Part shown: positions 9,884 through 19,233 of the stretch, piece by piece
How the letters are laid out: each line of letters begins with the position of its first letter
How positions within the stretch are numbered: position 1 is the stretch's first letter
NCBI RefSeq assembly: GCF_030700245.1
Contig: NZ_JAUYZI010000007.1
Span: forward strand, 1 to 64,000
Direction: 5' to 3'
Length of the DNA: 64,000 nt
From: Methylobacterium amylolyticum
Lineage (GTDB): Bacteria; Pseudomonadota; Alphaproteobacteria; Rhizobiales; Beijerinckiaceae
Translations under genes and position numbers: made by a program
Notes under the pieces: model-generated
Databases searched by the model: none
What the model saw: the letters and a program-made list of their open reading frames with translations, nothing else
Told to the model about the DNA's origin: nothing

Positions 9884-11058
9884 CCGGCGGCAGGGCCGCC
9901 CCGGGCCGGCTGGTGCTCGGGCTCGCGCTGATGCTGGTCGCGTTCAACCTGCGTCCGGCGCTGAGCACGGTCGGGCCGCTGCTCGGCCAGATCCGGGAGA
10001 CGACCGGGCTCTCGGCGGCGGGGGCGGCGGCGCTCACCACCCTGCCGGTGATCTGCCTCGGGCTCGCCTGCGCCCTGGTCGGCTGGGTGATCCGGCGGCT
10101 CGGACCCGATCTCGGGGTGCTCGCCGGGATGGTGATCGTCGCCGCGGGCCTGGGGTTGCGCGGCCTCGGCGGCCTCTGGCCCCTGTTCCTCGGCAGCGCC
10201 CTGGCGGCGGTGGGGATCGGCTTCGCCAACGTGCTCCTGCCGGCGCTGGTCAAGCGCGACTTCGCCCGCAGCAGCGGCCCGATGACCGGGCTCTACACCA
10301 TGACCCTGTGCCTCGGCGCGGCGGCGGGCGCCGGGGCGGCGGTGCCGGTGGAGCACGCGGTCGGCGGCTGGCCGGCGGCGCTCGCGGTATGGGCGCTGCC
10401 CGCCCTCGTGGCGGCGCTGGCCTGGGCGCCCTACGCGCGGCGCGGCGGTCCGGCCCGGGCGCCGGAGGCCGGCCGGCTGCTGCGCGACCCGCTGGCGTGG
10501 TGGGTCACCGCCTTCATGGGGCTGCAATCGTCGCTGGCCTACATCCTGTTCGGCTGGCTGCCGCTGCTGCTCCAGGGGCGCGGCCTCCCGGCCCTCGATG
10601 CCGGCCTCTACGCCTCGCTGGTCACCCTGAACCAAGCGCCCGGCGCGCTGATCACCGCCACGCTCGCCGCCCGCGCCCGCGACCAGCGCCGCTGGGTGGT
10701 CGGCATCCCGGCGCTGACGGCCGCCGCCTTCCTGGTCCTCGCCTTCGGCTCGGAAACCCTGCGGATCCCGGCGGCCTGCGCCCTGGGCTTCGGCGTCGGC
10801 GGGTGCTTCGGGCTGGCGCTGTCCCTCATCGTCCTGCGCGCCGCCGACGCCGCGAGCGCGGCGGGCCTCTCGGCGATGGCGCAGGGCATCGGCTACTTCT
10901 TCGCGAGCCTCGGCCCGCTGGCCTTCGGCCTCGCCCACGAGGCGACCGACGGCTGGGGCTTGGCCGGGCTGCTGTTCGTCGGCATCACCGCCGCGGCGGT
11001 CGTCGCCGGCCTGCCGGCCGGGCGCGCCCGCACCGTCTCGGCCGCCCGGCGGGATTGA
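9880..11058 (+). CDS. MFS transporter, CynX/NimT family
   Basis: This 12-helix major-facilitator permease belongs to the cyanate-transporter-like branch. The opening [17 protein letters not shown] and the helix-4 region [15 protein letters not shown] are characteristic. The open frame starts far upstream inside lnt, but GTG 9880 overlaps the lnt stop (GTGA) and starts directly before helix 1, giving 392 residues. The substrate is unknown, and no cyanase gene is nearby. It is likely co-transcribed with lnt. Confidence 0.85.
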   Translation: MTGGRAAPGRLVLGLALMLVAFNLRPALSTVGPLLGQIRETTGLSAAGAAALTTLPVICLGLACALVGWVIRRLGPDLGVLAGMVIVAAGLGLRGLGGLWPLFLGSALAAVGIGFANVLLPALVKRDFARSSGPMTGLYTMTLCLGAAAGAGAAVPVEHAVGGWPAALAVWALPALVAALAWAPYARRGGPARAPEAGRLLRDPLAWWVTAFMGLQSSLAYILFGWLPLLLQGRGLPALDAGLYASLVTLNQAPGALITATLAARARDQRRWVVGIPALTAAAFLVLAFGSETLRIPAACALGFGVGGCFGLALSLIVLRAADAASAAGLSAMAQGIGYFFASLGPLAFGLAHEATDGWGLAGLLFVGITAAAVVAGLPAGRARTVSAARRD

Positions 11059-11161
11059 TTCCGACCGACCCGTTTGCGTCCGTCGGCGTGAACGGTGCGG
11101 AGCGTCGCGCGCCGCGTCCGGCGGCGCCCGGCAGACCCCGCGGCGATGTCCCCGACGCCGT

Positions 11162-12274
11162 TCAGGCGGCCCCGCGCCCGCCCCGCCCCGTGGGCGGCGC
11201 CATCAGCCGGTCGACCGCCCGCTCGACCTTCGCGCGGCCGCCGTAATGGATCATGTGGCCGAGGCCCGGCAGGACGGTCAGGCGACTGCCGGGCAGAGCC
11301 GCGTGCAGGCGCATCGACTGCGCCGCCGGGTCGACGATTCCGTCGGCGTCGCCGGTCAGGATCTCGACCGGCAGCGTCAGGCGGGGATAGACGGTCTGGA
11401 GCCACGCCGCCGTCGCGTTCAGCGCCGCGGCGTCCTCGGCCACGGCGCGCAACTGGGTCGGCGCCGCCGCGATCTCGACGGGAAACCGCGCGGTGAAGCG
11501 CGCCGGGACCGGCTGCGGCCGGAAGACCTGCCGGAACGACTGCTCGGCGAGCGCCCGGTTCACCGGCCCCGGCACCGCCGCCCGGGCCGCGTCGCCGAGG
11601 ATCGGCACGGCGAACGGCTTGGCCAGCGTCACGTCGGCGCGGAGCTGCGGGAAGTAGTAGCCCGCCAGCAGCACGAGGCCGCGCAGGTCGCGCCGGCCCT
11701 CCGCGGCCAGGGCGAGCGCCACCAGCGTGCCCCAGGAATGGCCGAGGACGAGGGGCCGCTCGACGTTCAGGGCGTCGAGCACCCGGCCGACCAGCGCCGC
11801 CTGCGCCGCGGCGGTCCAGGCGCGCAGGCGCGGCCGGTCGGTGCGGCCGAAGCCCGGCCGGTCGAGGGCGATCACCCGGTAGCGCTCGGCGAGGCGGTCG
11901 ATCAGGCCGCAGATCGCGTAGTCCTCGGCCATCGTGCCGTTGCCGTGGATCAGCACCACCGGCCGCCCGCGCCCGCGCACGATCACGTGCACCCGCAGCC
12001 CGTCGACGGTCACGAACCGCCCGGCGGGCGCCCGCTCGGTCCGAGCCGGCCGCGGCTCCGCCGCGCGGGACGCGGCCAGGGCGGCCTTCGCGGTCTGCCG
12101 CATCGCCGTCTCCGCCGCCCGCGCGGCGGCTTTGAGGGTCCGGCCGGCCTGGGCGGCGCTGCGGCGGGCGAGGCGGCGCACCTTGCGGTTCGGGACGAGC
12201 GGGAACAGGGCGGCCTCCGTGGAGCCGCGCGATCGCGTCGCGACCGCGCGGGACGCGGGTTTCGTCGTCGGCAC
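11162..12274 (-). CDS. Alpha/beta-fold hydrolase
   Basis: This is a serine hydrolase. An N-terminal Arg/Ala-rich extension of about 90 residues precedes the fold. The oxyanion region is VVLIHGNGTMAEDYA. The nucleophile elbow is LGHSWGTLVAL. The acid is probably in TGDADGIVDP, and the His in GLGHMIHYGG near the C-terminus. The start is GTG 12274; it could lie further in because the extension is not part of the fold. Substrate is unknown. It converges with the lnt-MFS operon. Confidence 0.85.
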   Translation of the reverse strand: MPTTKPASRAVATRSRGSTEAALFPLVPNRKVRRLARRSAAQAGRTLKAAARAAETAMRQTAKAALAASRAAEPRPARTERAPAGRFVTVDGLRVHVIVRGRGRPVVLIHGNGTMAEDYAICGLIDRLAERYRVIALDRPGFGRTDRPRLRAWTAAAQAALVGRVLDALNVERPLVLGHSWGTLVALALAAEGRRDLRGLVLLAGYYFPQLRADVTLAKPFAVPILGDAARAAVPGPVNRALAEQSFRQVFRPQPVPARFTARFPVEIAAAPTQLRAVAEDAAALNATAAWLQTVYPRLTLPVEILTGDADGIVDPAAQSMRLHAALPGSRLTVLPGLGHMIHYGGRAKVERAVDRLMAPPTGRGGRGAA

Positions 12275-12530
12275 GCGCCGCCGGATCGGCTCCGGCGGGG
12301 CGGCCGGTCCTACGCCGGCGCGCCCGGATTGTCATACCCGGTCCAGCCGCGCTCGGCCCCGGAACCCGGCCGATGCAAGCGCCGTGCGACGGCGGTCCGC
12401 CCGTGCGGCCCCGGAATGACGGTGGTGGTGGATCGCAACCGAGGTGGCCCGGCGTTAACCCGGGTTCGGAGCCCTGCCGGGCAGACCCCGTCGCTTGACG
12501 CCGCACCGCCCGGCCTCGAAGGATGCCTCC

Positions 12531-12980
12531 ATGGCGGACGAAGGAGCCATCACCGGCTGCAACGTCTTCGTGGACGGCTCGGGCGCGGATGCGGAGATCG
12601 CCGCTCTGGTGGCACGGGCGCTCGCCCTTCCCACAGCCGCGGCGCTGACGGATGCGTCCACGTTCGAGGCGCAGGAAGCCGCCTGGGGCGGCAGCGGCTG
12701 GGTGCGCGCCCACCGGTTGGAAGCGGAGAGCGAGTTCCGCGTCGTTCTCGACATCGTGCTGTACCGCGAGAGCCTGGATACGACGGTCTTCCCGGCCTTG
12801 GCGCGGCAGCATGGCCTGACGGTCGCCTGGGACGCCGCTCCCGGGATCGAGCACGACTGGCACTTCCATGTCGCCTATCCCGACGGCCGTCTCCTGATCC
12901 GGTGGTTCACGTTCGAGGAAACCGACAGCAGCTATGCCGTGCGCACGGCGCCGCCCCTGCAAACCGACGACCGCCCGTAG
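12531..12980 (+). CDS. Hypothetical protein, possibly immunity-like
   Basis: This acidic, soluble protein of 149 residues has no signal peptide. The frame is open from 12495, but ATG 12531 follows GAAGGATG. The mid and C-terminal parts read as alternating strands (HDWHFHVAYPDGRLLIRWFTFEE). I do not recognise a family. It converges on the SUKH-like gene at 13007 and belongs to a run of three small genes with the look of immunity proteins. Confidence 0.6.
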   Translation: MADEGAITGCNVFVDGSGADAEIAALVARALALPTAAALTDASTFEAQEAAWGGSGWVRAHRLEAESEFRVVLDIVLYRESLDTTVFPALARQHGLTVAWDAAPGIEHDWHFHVAYPDGRLLIRWFTFEETDSSYAVRTAPPLQTDDRP

Positions 12981-13006
12981 CCACGATTCGCGCGGCAGGT
13001 CGCGTC

Positions 13007-13651
13007 TCACGCCGCCCCGTCCTGCTGCTCGCGCACCCAGCGCCAGAACGGATCGCTCGAAGTCTCGGCAAGCGCGTCGGGAACCTCGCCCAGGATCTCC
13101 GCCGCCGTACGGGGGACCGGGACCGCGAATCGCTCGGCGAGCCAAGCCCTGTAGGCTTCGTTGCGCAAGGTGTCGCGGGGCGGTTCGCCCGGTGCGCCCA
13201 GGCCGTCCCCGCTGATCTCCTCGTAGCCGATGGCGAGAAGGCGCAGGAAGTCGAGCGGCGTTCGACCAAGACGGCAGACGAGCCCCTCCGAGCCGAGATG
13301 CACGATTTGCTGGCAGCCTTCGTCATCGAGCCAGAACGCCGCGCAGGAGCCGTCGCCGCCCGTTCGGGCGAAGGGGACGAGACGCTCTTCGATGTTCGGA
13401 ACGATCTCGCCGAACCAATCCCTGCCATTGGAGCGTGCCTGTTCGCCCGTGGCGACCCGAAAGAGGATCGCCGTGACGCGATCCGACTGCACATCGTCCT
13501 CCGTGCCCAGCAGGCCCAACCTGTCACCAGGATAGGCTTCGCTCGGCATGAGGAAACCGTTGGCCTCCATCCAGTCGAACAGAGCGTGGAACTCGAACGG
13601 GAGCACCATGCTCGGCGGCATCCGGTCCGCCATCTCTTGTGCATATCCCAT
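13007..13651 (-). CDS. SMI1/KNR4 (SUKH)-like protein
   Basis: This 214-residue cytosolic acidic protein shows features reminiscent of SUKH proteins: an N-terminal helix (FEFHALFDWMEANGF), a central strand region ending in AAFWLDDEGCQQIVHLGSEG, and a helical FLRLLAIGYEEI segment. SUKH proteins are often immunity partners of polymorphic toxins. No toxin gene is visible nearby, so if the assignment holds it would be an orphan immunity gene. The assignment is by overall resemblance, not a unique motif. Confidence 0.5.
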   Translation of the reverse strand: MGYAQEMADRMPPSMVLPFEFHALFDWMEANGFLMPSEAYPGDRLGLLGTEDDVQSDRVTAILFRVATGEQARSNGRDWFGEIVPNIEERLVPFARTGGDGSCAAFWLDDEGCQQIVHLGSEGLVCRLGRTPLDFLRLLAIGYEEISGDGLGAPGEPPRDTLRNEAYRAWLAERFAVPVPRTAAEILGEVPDALAETSSDPFWRWVREQQDGAA

Positions 13652-13745
13652 GCGCGCTCCTGCCCGATCAGCGTCCGCTTCGGGGTTGTCCTCGGTGAAC
13701 GTCGAATGTCGTAGAAGGGTCGGAAGCCCTCGCGCGACCTAGGCG

Positions 13746-14675
13746 TCACCAGTCAAGGCACATCTTCCCTAGGTCGAGCCGCCCATTGCGGATAGCGAAG
13801 TTGAACCCTCCGAAGTGATCGCCGAACTCGACGTAGTACGGGCTGGGGTCCGGATGGTGATCCACCGACCACGCCGTGCCGCCGATGTGTTCATTCAGGA
13901 AGCCTTCCGTCCACTCGTGGACCTCGCCGAAACGCTCATCGTTCTCCAGGCGGCAGTAGGGCCGGTAGCCTTCGCCGACCGGCGTACCCGGCGGGCCGAA
14001 CGCACGTCCGGCATTGGGATCGTTCTCGCGCGGCCGCCAGCGGATGGCTCGTGTGTAGCCGAGTTCGGCGGCCGGTGGTCCTCCGAGCGTTCTCCAGAGG
14101 AAGTCGCCGGACCTGTCGGTGCCCATGCTGCTCATCTTCCAGTAGGTCGCGGCCGCGCCTCTGCTCAGCCAGAGGGGCGTGTGCGACGTCTCGATCAACG
14201 GCTCGGGGGGCGTCGAGAGCGGCCCGTCGAACGAGTCCTGCGTGTGCATGATCAGGGCATACGCCTGGTCCAGGATGTCCTGCATGCGGTGAAGACGGGG
14301 ATGGGTCGGCGCCGCGTCCACCAGAGCGCGTGCGCCGTCCACGATGAAGGGCGAGCCGTCGCAGTGGTCGAACGCGGCGCCGAAAAAGCTGAAGCCGACG
14401 ATGTCTGGGCCGAAAACGCGATGGTCCTCCGGCAGCAGCAGCGTGAACCCGTGCATCAGGGGATAGCCGCTGTTGGGATCGAGCGGCCATTCGTGCGAGG
14501 CGATGCCGGGCGGCAGGCCGAACACCCAGCCGTGCGGGTCGACCTCGCGTTGGACGGGACGCAACAGGATCTCGATGTCGTAGGCCTTCAAGACACCTGC
14601 CCCAAACACACGCCCCAAGAATCTGTCGCCGCCGTCACCCACAGGCCGGATCGCATGCGCGCCAATGAAGCGCAT
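13746..14675 (-). CDS. Hypothetical protein, DUF1963-like features
   Basis: This soluble protein of 309 residues is rich in Trp, Pro, Gly and His. The segment DPNSGYPLMHGFTLLLPEDH resembles the 'DP..G..L.H.FTL.LP' pattern of DUF1963/YwqG-like proteins. The C-terminus (SPYYVEFGDHFGGFNFAI) is strand-rich. There is no signal peptide. It lies just upstream of, and in the same direction as, the SUKH-like gene, so the two may be co-transcribed. Function is unknown; immunity or carbohydrate-related roles are both possible. Confidence 0.5.
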   Translation of the reverse strand: MRFIGAHAIRPVGDGGDRFLGRVFGAGVLKAYDIEILLRPVQREVDPHGWVFGLPPGIASHEWPLDPNSGYPLMHGFTLLLPEDHRVFGPDIVGFSFFGAAFDHCDGSPFIVDGARALVDAAPTHPRLHRMQDILDQAYALIMHTQDSFDGPLSTPPEPLIETSHTPLWLSRGAAATYWKMSSMGTDRSGDFLWRTLGGPPAAELGYTRAIRWRPRENDPNAGRAFGPPGTPVGEGYRPYCRLENDERFGEVHEWTEGFLNEHIGGTAWSVDHHPDPSPYYVEFGDHFGGFNFAIRNGRLDLGKMCLDW

Positions 14676-14846
14676 CCGGCTGCCGACGGAAACCCACCTC
14701 GCCGATCGTGCTCACGCTCCTGATAGGCGGATCTCTCACACCTTGAACGGCCAATGGCAGCTTTCAGGCGAGGACGTCGGGAGTGAGAATGGCTCGGAAG
14801 GGTCGAGAACAGCCCCCTTCAGGGCCAGCCGCATCAGGCATTGCCT

Positions 14847-15575
14847 TCAGTTCCGCACGAGCACGTTCAGGGCCAGGATGTGGTCCATGTCGAACCCGTT
14901 GGCCGGCGTCCTGAAGGTCTGGTTCAGGTAGCCGATCTCGAACGTGGACTTCCCGCCGATCGGCAACGCGACCCCGACGAACGTGCGCACCCGGTCGAAA
15001 CCGGCGCGGCCGCCCCAATCCGTGTCGTTCAGGGCCACGAACACCTCCGACGAGGCGACCGCCGCGACGCCGTTCTTCGCCTCCGTCAGCGGCACGGAAA
15101 AGCGCAGGTTCTCGCGCAGCCGGAAGCCCACGTCCCGTCCGTAGGATTGCCAGCGCTGCTCGAAGCGGGTGCGCGAGGAGACCTGCACGCCGCCGATCAC
15201 GCCGAGCTGCCAGTTGATCTCCTGGAAGCTGCGGTCCTCGAACCGGACGCGGTCGCGCGGGCCGTGGTCCTCGATGCGGGCATAACCCTGGTAGAGCGTG
15301 AGATCCGGATTGACCTTCCAGCCGACGGCCGGCCGGAGGAGGAGCTGGTCGAGCTGCGAGATGCCGTTGCCGAAGCGCGGCTGGACTTCGGCGAAGAACG
15401 CGGCGTCCCCGAGCGAACCGAACACCGTCGTGTTGAGCCAGAGCTGACCCGGGCGGACGGCCTCGGCGGCGGCCGGCCCCGCCGGTGCCGTCAGGCACAG
15501 GGCGGTGAGGCACAGGGCGGTGAGGCTCAGGGCAGTGAGGCACGGGGCGGCGAGCGGGCGCGCGCGGCGTTTCAC
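14847..15575 (-). CDS. DUF2490 family outer-membrane-like protein
   Basis: After a signal peptide the mature protein begins around AEAVRPGQLWLNTTV and continues as alternating amphipathic strands ending in HILALNVLVRN, as in DUF2490 beta-barrel-like proteins. Start is GTG 15575 behind GAGAGG. The signal peptide is unusual: it contains tandem five-residue units of the LTAL-C/S type, encoded by near-identical 15-bp repeats around 15490-15545. Length is 242 residues. Role is unknown. Confidence 0.75.
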   Translation of the reverse strand: MKRRARPLAAPCLTALSLTALCLTALCLTAPAGPAAAEAVRPGQLWLNTTVFGSLGDAAFFAEVQPRFGNGISQLDQLLLRPAVGWKVNPDLTLYQGYARIEDHGPRDRVRFEDRSFQEINWQLGVIGGVQVSSRTRFEQRWQSYGRDVGFRLRENLRFSVPLTEAKNGVAAVASSEVFVALNDTDWGGRAGFDRVRTFVGVALPIGGKSTFEIGYLNQTFRTPANGFDMDHILALNVLVRN

Positions 15576-15859
15576 GATCTACCTCTCAAAGGGGCGCCTC
15601 TTGGGGGCCCTCATGGGCGCGCCTCATGGGGGCGCCGGCGCGGCGACACGCGCGACGCCCGGAGCCGGGGTCGATTCTGCGTGTCCGCGATACCCCGTCA
15701 AGTCGGATGCGCGCCGCGAGGCCCGGCGCGGGCACCCGAGACGCGCCCTGCACCCCGCGCCCGGCACGACACGCACCGTCTGTCCGTGTAAGCAACGCGC
15801 GCGGTCGGGCGTGTCGGGGGCGCCGGCGGGCCGGTGCGGACCGGGCCCGGGAGACGGCG

Positions 15860-17083
15860 ATGCGCGCGGCGAGCGGCGGAGACGAGGCGATCGACGGCCC
15901 CGCCGCGTGGCGGCGGCTCGCGGCGGCGACCGCCCTCGGCACGGTCGGCGGCGTCGGCATGTGGTCGGTGGTCGTGGTGCTGCCCGCGGTGCAGGCCGAG
16001 TTCGGGGTCGACCGGGCGGCGGCGACCCTGCCCTACACGCTCACCATGATCGGCTTCGCGCTCGGCGGCCTGCTGATGGGCGGCCTCGCCGACCGGTTCG
16101 GGGTGGTGCGCCCGCTGATCGTCGGCACGCTCTGCCTCGCCGCCGGCTACGCGCTCAGCGCCCGCGCCACCTCCATCTGGCAGTTCGCCCTCGCGCACGG
16201 GGTGCTCGTCGGGGCGCTCGGCAGCTCCGTCGTGTTCGGGCCGCTGATGGCCGACATCTCGTTCTGGTTCCGCCGCCGCCGCGGGCTCGCGGTGGCGGTG
16301 TGCGCCTCCGGCAACTACCTCGCGGGCACCGTCTGGCCGCCGCTGGTGGAGCGGGCCGTCGAGCTCTACGGCTGGCGCGCCACGCAGGTCGGCATCGGCC
16401 TCGTCTGCCTCGCGGCCATGCCGCCGCTGACGCTGCTGATGCGGGGGCGGGCCCCGCGGGCGGCGGCCGGCGGCCCGGCCGGGCAGCGGGCCGCCCTGTC
16501 GCTGTCGCCGGGGGCGGTGCAGGGCTTCCTGGTGGTGGCCGGGATCGCCTGCTGCGTGGCGATGGCGATGCCGCAGGTGCACATCGTCGCCTATTGCAGC
16601 GACCTCGGCTACGGCGTCGCCCGCGGGGCGCAGATGCTGTCGCTGATGCTCGGCTTCGGGATCGTCAGCCGGGTCGCCTCGGGCTTCATCGCCGACCGGA
16701 TCGGCGGGCTCGCCACGCTGCTCGGCGGCGCGCTGCTCCAGGGGACGGCGCTGGCGCTCTACCTCGCCTTCGACGGCGTGACCGCGCTCTACGTGATCTC
16801 GGCGCTGTTCGGCCTGTTCCAGGGCGGGATCGTGCCGGCCTACGCGATCATCGTGCGCGAGTACCTGCCCGCCGCGGAGGCGGGCGCGCGCATCGGCGCC
16901 GTGCTGATGGCGACGCTGGCGGGCATGGCGCTGGGCGGCTGGCTCACCGGGGCGATCTTCGACGCGACGGGCTCCTACCGGGCCGCCTTCGTCAACGGCC
17001 TCGCCTGGAACGCCCTCAACGTGGCGATCGTGCTCTGGCTGATGCACCGCCGCCTGCCGGGTGCCCGCCTCGCCCCGGCCTGA
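15860..17083 (+). CDS. MFS transporter
   Basis: This 12-helix permease has a recognisable loop 2-3 motif GGLADRFGVVRPL and, in the second half, FIADRIGGLATLL. Length from ATG 15860 (behind GGGAG) is 407 residues. The frame is open further upstream but that part lacks coding character. The overall pattern resembles monocarboxylate/oxalate-formate-antiporter-like MFS proteins. Substrate is not predictable. A strong GC hairpin follows the stop. Confidence 0.85.
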   Translation: MRAASGGDEAIDGPAAWRRLAAATALGTVGGVGMWSVVVVLPAVQAEFGVDRAAATLPYTLTMIGFALGGLLMGGLADRFGVVRPLIVGTLCLAAGYALSARATSIWQFALAHGVLVGALGSSVVFGPLMADISFWFRRRRGLAVAVCASGNYLAGTVWPPLVERAVELYGWRATQVGIGLVCLAAMPPLTLLMRGRAPRAAAGGPAGQRAALSLSPGAVQGFLVVAGIACCVAMAMPQVHIVAYCSDLGYGVARGAQMLSLMLGFGIVSRVASGFIADRIGGLATLLGGALLQGTALALYLAFDGVTALYVISALFGLFQGGIVPAYAIIVREYLPAAEAGARIGAVLMATLAGMALGGWLTGAIFDATGSYRAAFVNGLAWNALNVAIVLWLMHRRLPGARLAPA

Positions 17084-17111
17084 CCGGCGGGCGGCGCCGT
17101 CCGCGGACGCG

Positions 17112-17152
17112 CGCCGCGCGAGCGCGACGCGGCGCCGGGCGCTCGCGCGGCG
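17112..17152 (+). terminator. GC-rich hairpin after the MFS gene
   Basis: The arms CGCCGCGCGAGCGC (17112-17125) and GCGCTCGCGCGGCG (17139-17152) are perfectly complementary over 14 bp with a 13-base loop. No T-run follows. It is a plausible transcript end or 3' stabiliser for the gene ending at 17083. Confidence 0.45.
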
Positions 17153-17272
17153 TTCGCGGCGCGCATCCGGCGCCCGCTGTTTGGAATCGCTCTTGAAAAA
17201 CGGTTGCGCACAATCCAAAGTCGTTCTCGGCGGCAGGCAACAACGCAGCCGCGTCCGGGGGGAACGACGCCG

Positions 17273-18268
17273 ATGATCCGCTTCCACACGCTCCTGGCCG
17301 GCCTCCTGGCCGGCACGGCCGCGGCGGCCTGCCTGTCAGCGCCCGCTCGGGCCGCCGAGGAGGCCGATCCCGCCGCCATCGTCGCCGCCCAGTTCGCCGC
17401 CGGCGGCGACCACAAGGGGGTGCGCGCGAGCGGCGCCAAGGGCGTCTGCCTGACCGGCCGCTTCGCGCCCGCCCCGGACGCCGCCGCCCTGTCCAAGGCG
17501 CCGCACTTCGCCAAGGCGGTGCCGGTCACCGCCCGCTTCTCGATGGGCGGCAGCAACCCGAAGGTCTCGGACAAGGCCAAGCCGGTCACCCGCGGCTTCG
17601 CGATGCGGATGGCCGACCCGGCCGGGGACATGACCTTCGTGATCATCTCCGCGCCGATGTTCTCCACCAAGACCCCGGCCCAGCTCCTGGAGTTCCTCCA
17701 GGTGCGCGCGCCCGGTCCGGACGGCAAGCCGGATGCCGAGAAGATCAAGGCCTTCGCGGCGCAGAACCCCGAGACCGGCCGCCAGGCGGCGTGGCTGAAC
17801 GCGCGGCCCGTGCCGGCGAGCTTCGCCGGCACCGACTACTGGGCGGTGCACGCCTACACCCTGACCAACGCCAAGGGCGAGAAGACCACCGCCAAGCTGA
17901 AGTTCGTGGCCGCCGACAAGGCGACGCTCACCGACGAGGAGCTGAAGGCCAAGCCCGACAGCTTCTACGCGGACGAGTTGAAGGAGCGGCTGGCCAAGGG
18001 CCCGGCGCGCTTCGACCTCGTGGCGATCCTCGCCGAGCCGGGCGACCCGACCGCGGACCCGACCGCGACGTGGCCGGAGGAGAGCCGGAAGACCCGGACC
18101 CTCGGCACGCTCACGATCGCGGCGATCGAGCCGGACGCCACCTGCGACGCGGCCACCTTCGACCCCGTGGCGGACATGCCCGACGGCATCGCCGGCCCGG
18201 CCGACGACCCGATGTTCGCGATCCGCTCGCCGGCCTACGCCGTCTCGCTGTCGCGCCGGGCGAACTGA
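17273..18268 (+). CDS. Secreted catalase-family peroxidase (SrpA-like)
   Basis: This is a small heme peroxidase of the catalase superfamily, exported by a Sec signal (FHTLLAGLLAGTAAAACL, then ARAAEEAD). The core has the family features: GVRASGAKGVCLTGRF at the distal side, VTARFSMGG, GFAMRMADPAGDMTF, and near the C-terminus the SPAYAVSLSRR tyrosine region expected to ligate heme. ATG 17273 is chosen because it begins the signal peptide; the frame is open from 17204. Length is 331 residues. It probably degrades peroxides in the periplasm. It converges with a CMD-like gene. Confidence 0.85.
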   Translation: MIRFHTLLAGLLAGTAAAACLSAPARAAEEADPAAIVAAQFAAGGDHKGVRASGAKGVCLTGRFAPAPDAAALSKAPHFAKAVPVTARFSMGGSNPKVSDKAKPVTRGFAMRMADPAGDMTFVIISAPMFSTKTPAQLLEFLQVRAPGPDGKPDAEKIKAFAAQNPETGRQAAWLNARPVPASFAGTDYWAVHAYTLTNAKGEKTTAKLKFVAADKATLTDEELKAKPDSFYADELKERLAKGPARFDLVAILAEPGDPTADPTATWPEESRKTRTLGTLTIAAIEPDATCDAATFDPVADMPDGIAGPADDPMFAIRSPAYAVSLSRRAN

Positions 18269-18306
18269 GCGGCGGCCGCCGGCGCGACCCGCGGGCGTCC
18301 GACCGG

Positions 18307-18966
18307 TCAGGGCTCGCCGGGCTTGAACGGCGGCTCCTTGCCCGGCGGCACGCCCTCCTCGGCCATGCTGAGCAGCATGGCGACCGTCACGTAGGTCCCG
18401 GTCAGCGCCGTCAGGTCGACGACGCCCTGCTCGCCGAGCACCGCTTTCGCCCGCGCGAACGTCGCGTCCGAGACCGCGTGCCGGGTCGAGAGTTCCATGC
18501 AGAAATCGTACACGGCGGCCTCGTCGGGCTTCATGCCCTCGGGCCGCCGGTTTGCCTTCAGGTCCGCCGCCACCTGCTCCGACAGCCCCGCTTTGATCGC
18601 CAGCGGGTAGTGGGCGTACCACTCGACCTGCGAGCGCCAGAGCCGGCCCTGGATCAGGATGGCGAACTCGTTCAGCCGGGTCGGGACCGAGGTGTGCCAG
18701 CGCAGGTAGTCGAGCAGGTCGTACATCCGCTGCGCCATCTCGGGGCTGCGGATCATCGGGTTGTAGGGGCCGGCGAGGCCGACGCTCGAGATCTTCAGGA
18801 TCTTCTCGCCGAGCGGCCGCTGGGCGGGGGTGAGCTGCTCCAGGGTGAGCTGCGGGAAGCGCGGCTCGCCCGCGGCCGCTCCCGGCGGCGTCCGCGCGGC
18901 CAGCCAGCCGCCGGCCGCCGCCAGGACGGCCACGGTCGCGGTAAAACCTGCTCTGACCAAGCCCAT
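18307..18966 (-). CDS. Exported carboxymuconolactone decarboxylase-like protein
   Basis: This is an AhpD/CMD-fold protein. ATG 18966 sits behind GGGAGGG and starts a signal-anchor (MGLVRAGFTATVAVLAA). The family pattern is seen in SVPTRLNEFAILIQGRLW, EWYAHYPLAIKAGL and AAVYDFCMEL. The usual Cys-x-x-Cys of peroxidase-active AhpD is absent; one Cys remains in the CMEL segment. Length is 219 residues. Export and the neighbouring secreted catalase hint at a periplasmic oxidative-stress role, which is inference. Confidence 0.75.
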   Translation of the reverse strand: MGLVRAGFTATVAVLAAAGGWLAARTPPGAAAGEPRFPQLTLEQLTPAQRPLGEKILKISSVGLAGPYNPMIRSPEMAQRMYDLLDYLRWHTSVPTRLNEFAILIQGRLWRSQVEWYAHYPLAIKAGLSEQVAADLKANRRPEGMKPDEAAVYDFCMELSTRHAVSDATFARAKAVLGEQGVVDLTALTGTYVTVAMLLSMAEEGVPPGKEPPFKPGEP

Positions 18967-19233
18967 GTCGATCCCTCCCGTGCGCGGGCTCGCTCTCGGA
19001 GCCCCGGCGTCGCGGGCATCTTCGGGCCGGCCGGGCCGGAGGTCCATCCGCGTCGCCGCCGCGCCCGTCGCGCGACCGTCGCCCGATCCGGATCCCGCGC
19101 ATCCCGGTCCCGCCGGGCCGCGCAGCGTCGACGGCTTCCGGCGCCCGCGCGGTCTCTTAACGCGTCCTTAACCCCGATCGCCTGTAGCATCGTGCGGTAA
19201 AGATCGGGTGAAGAGCATGCCGGCCCCCCTGAC

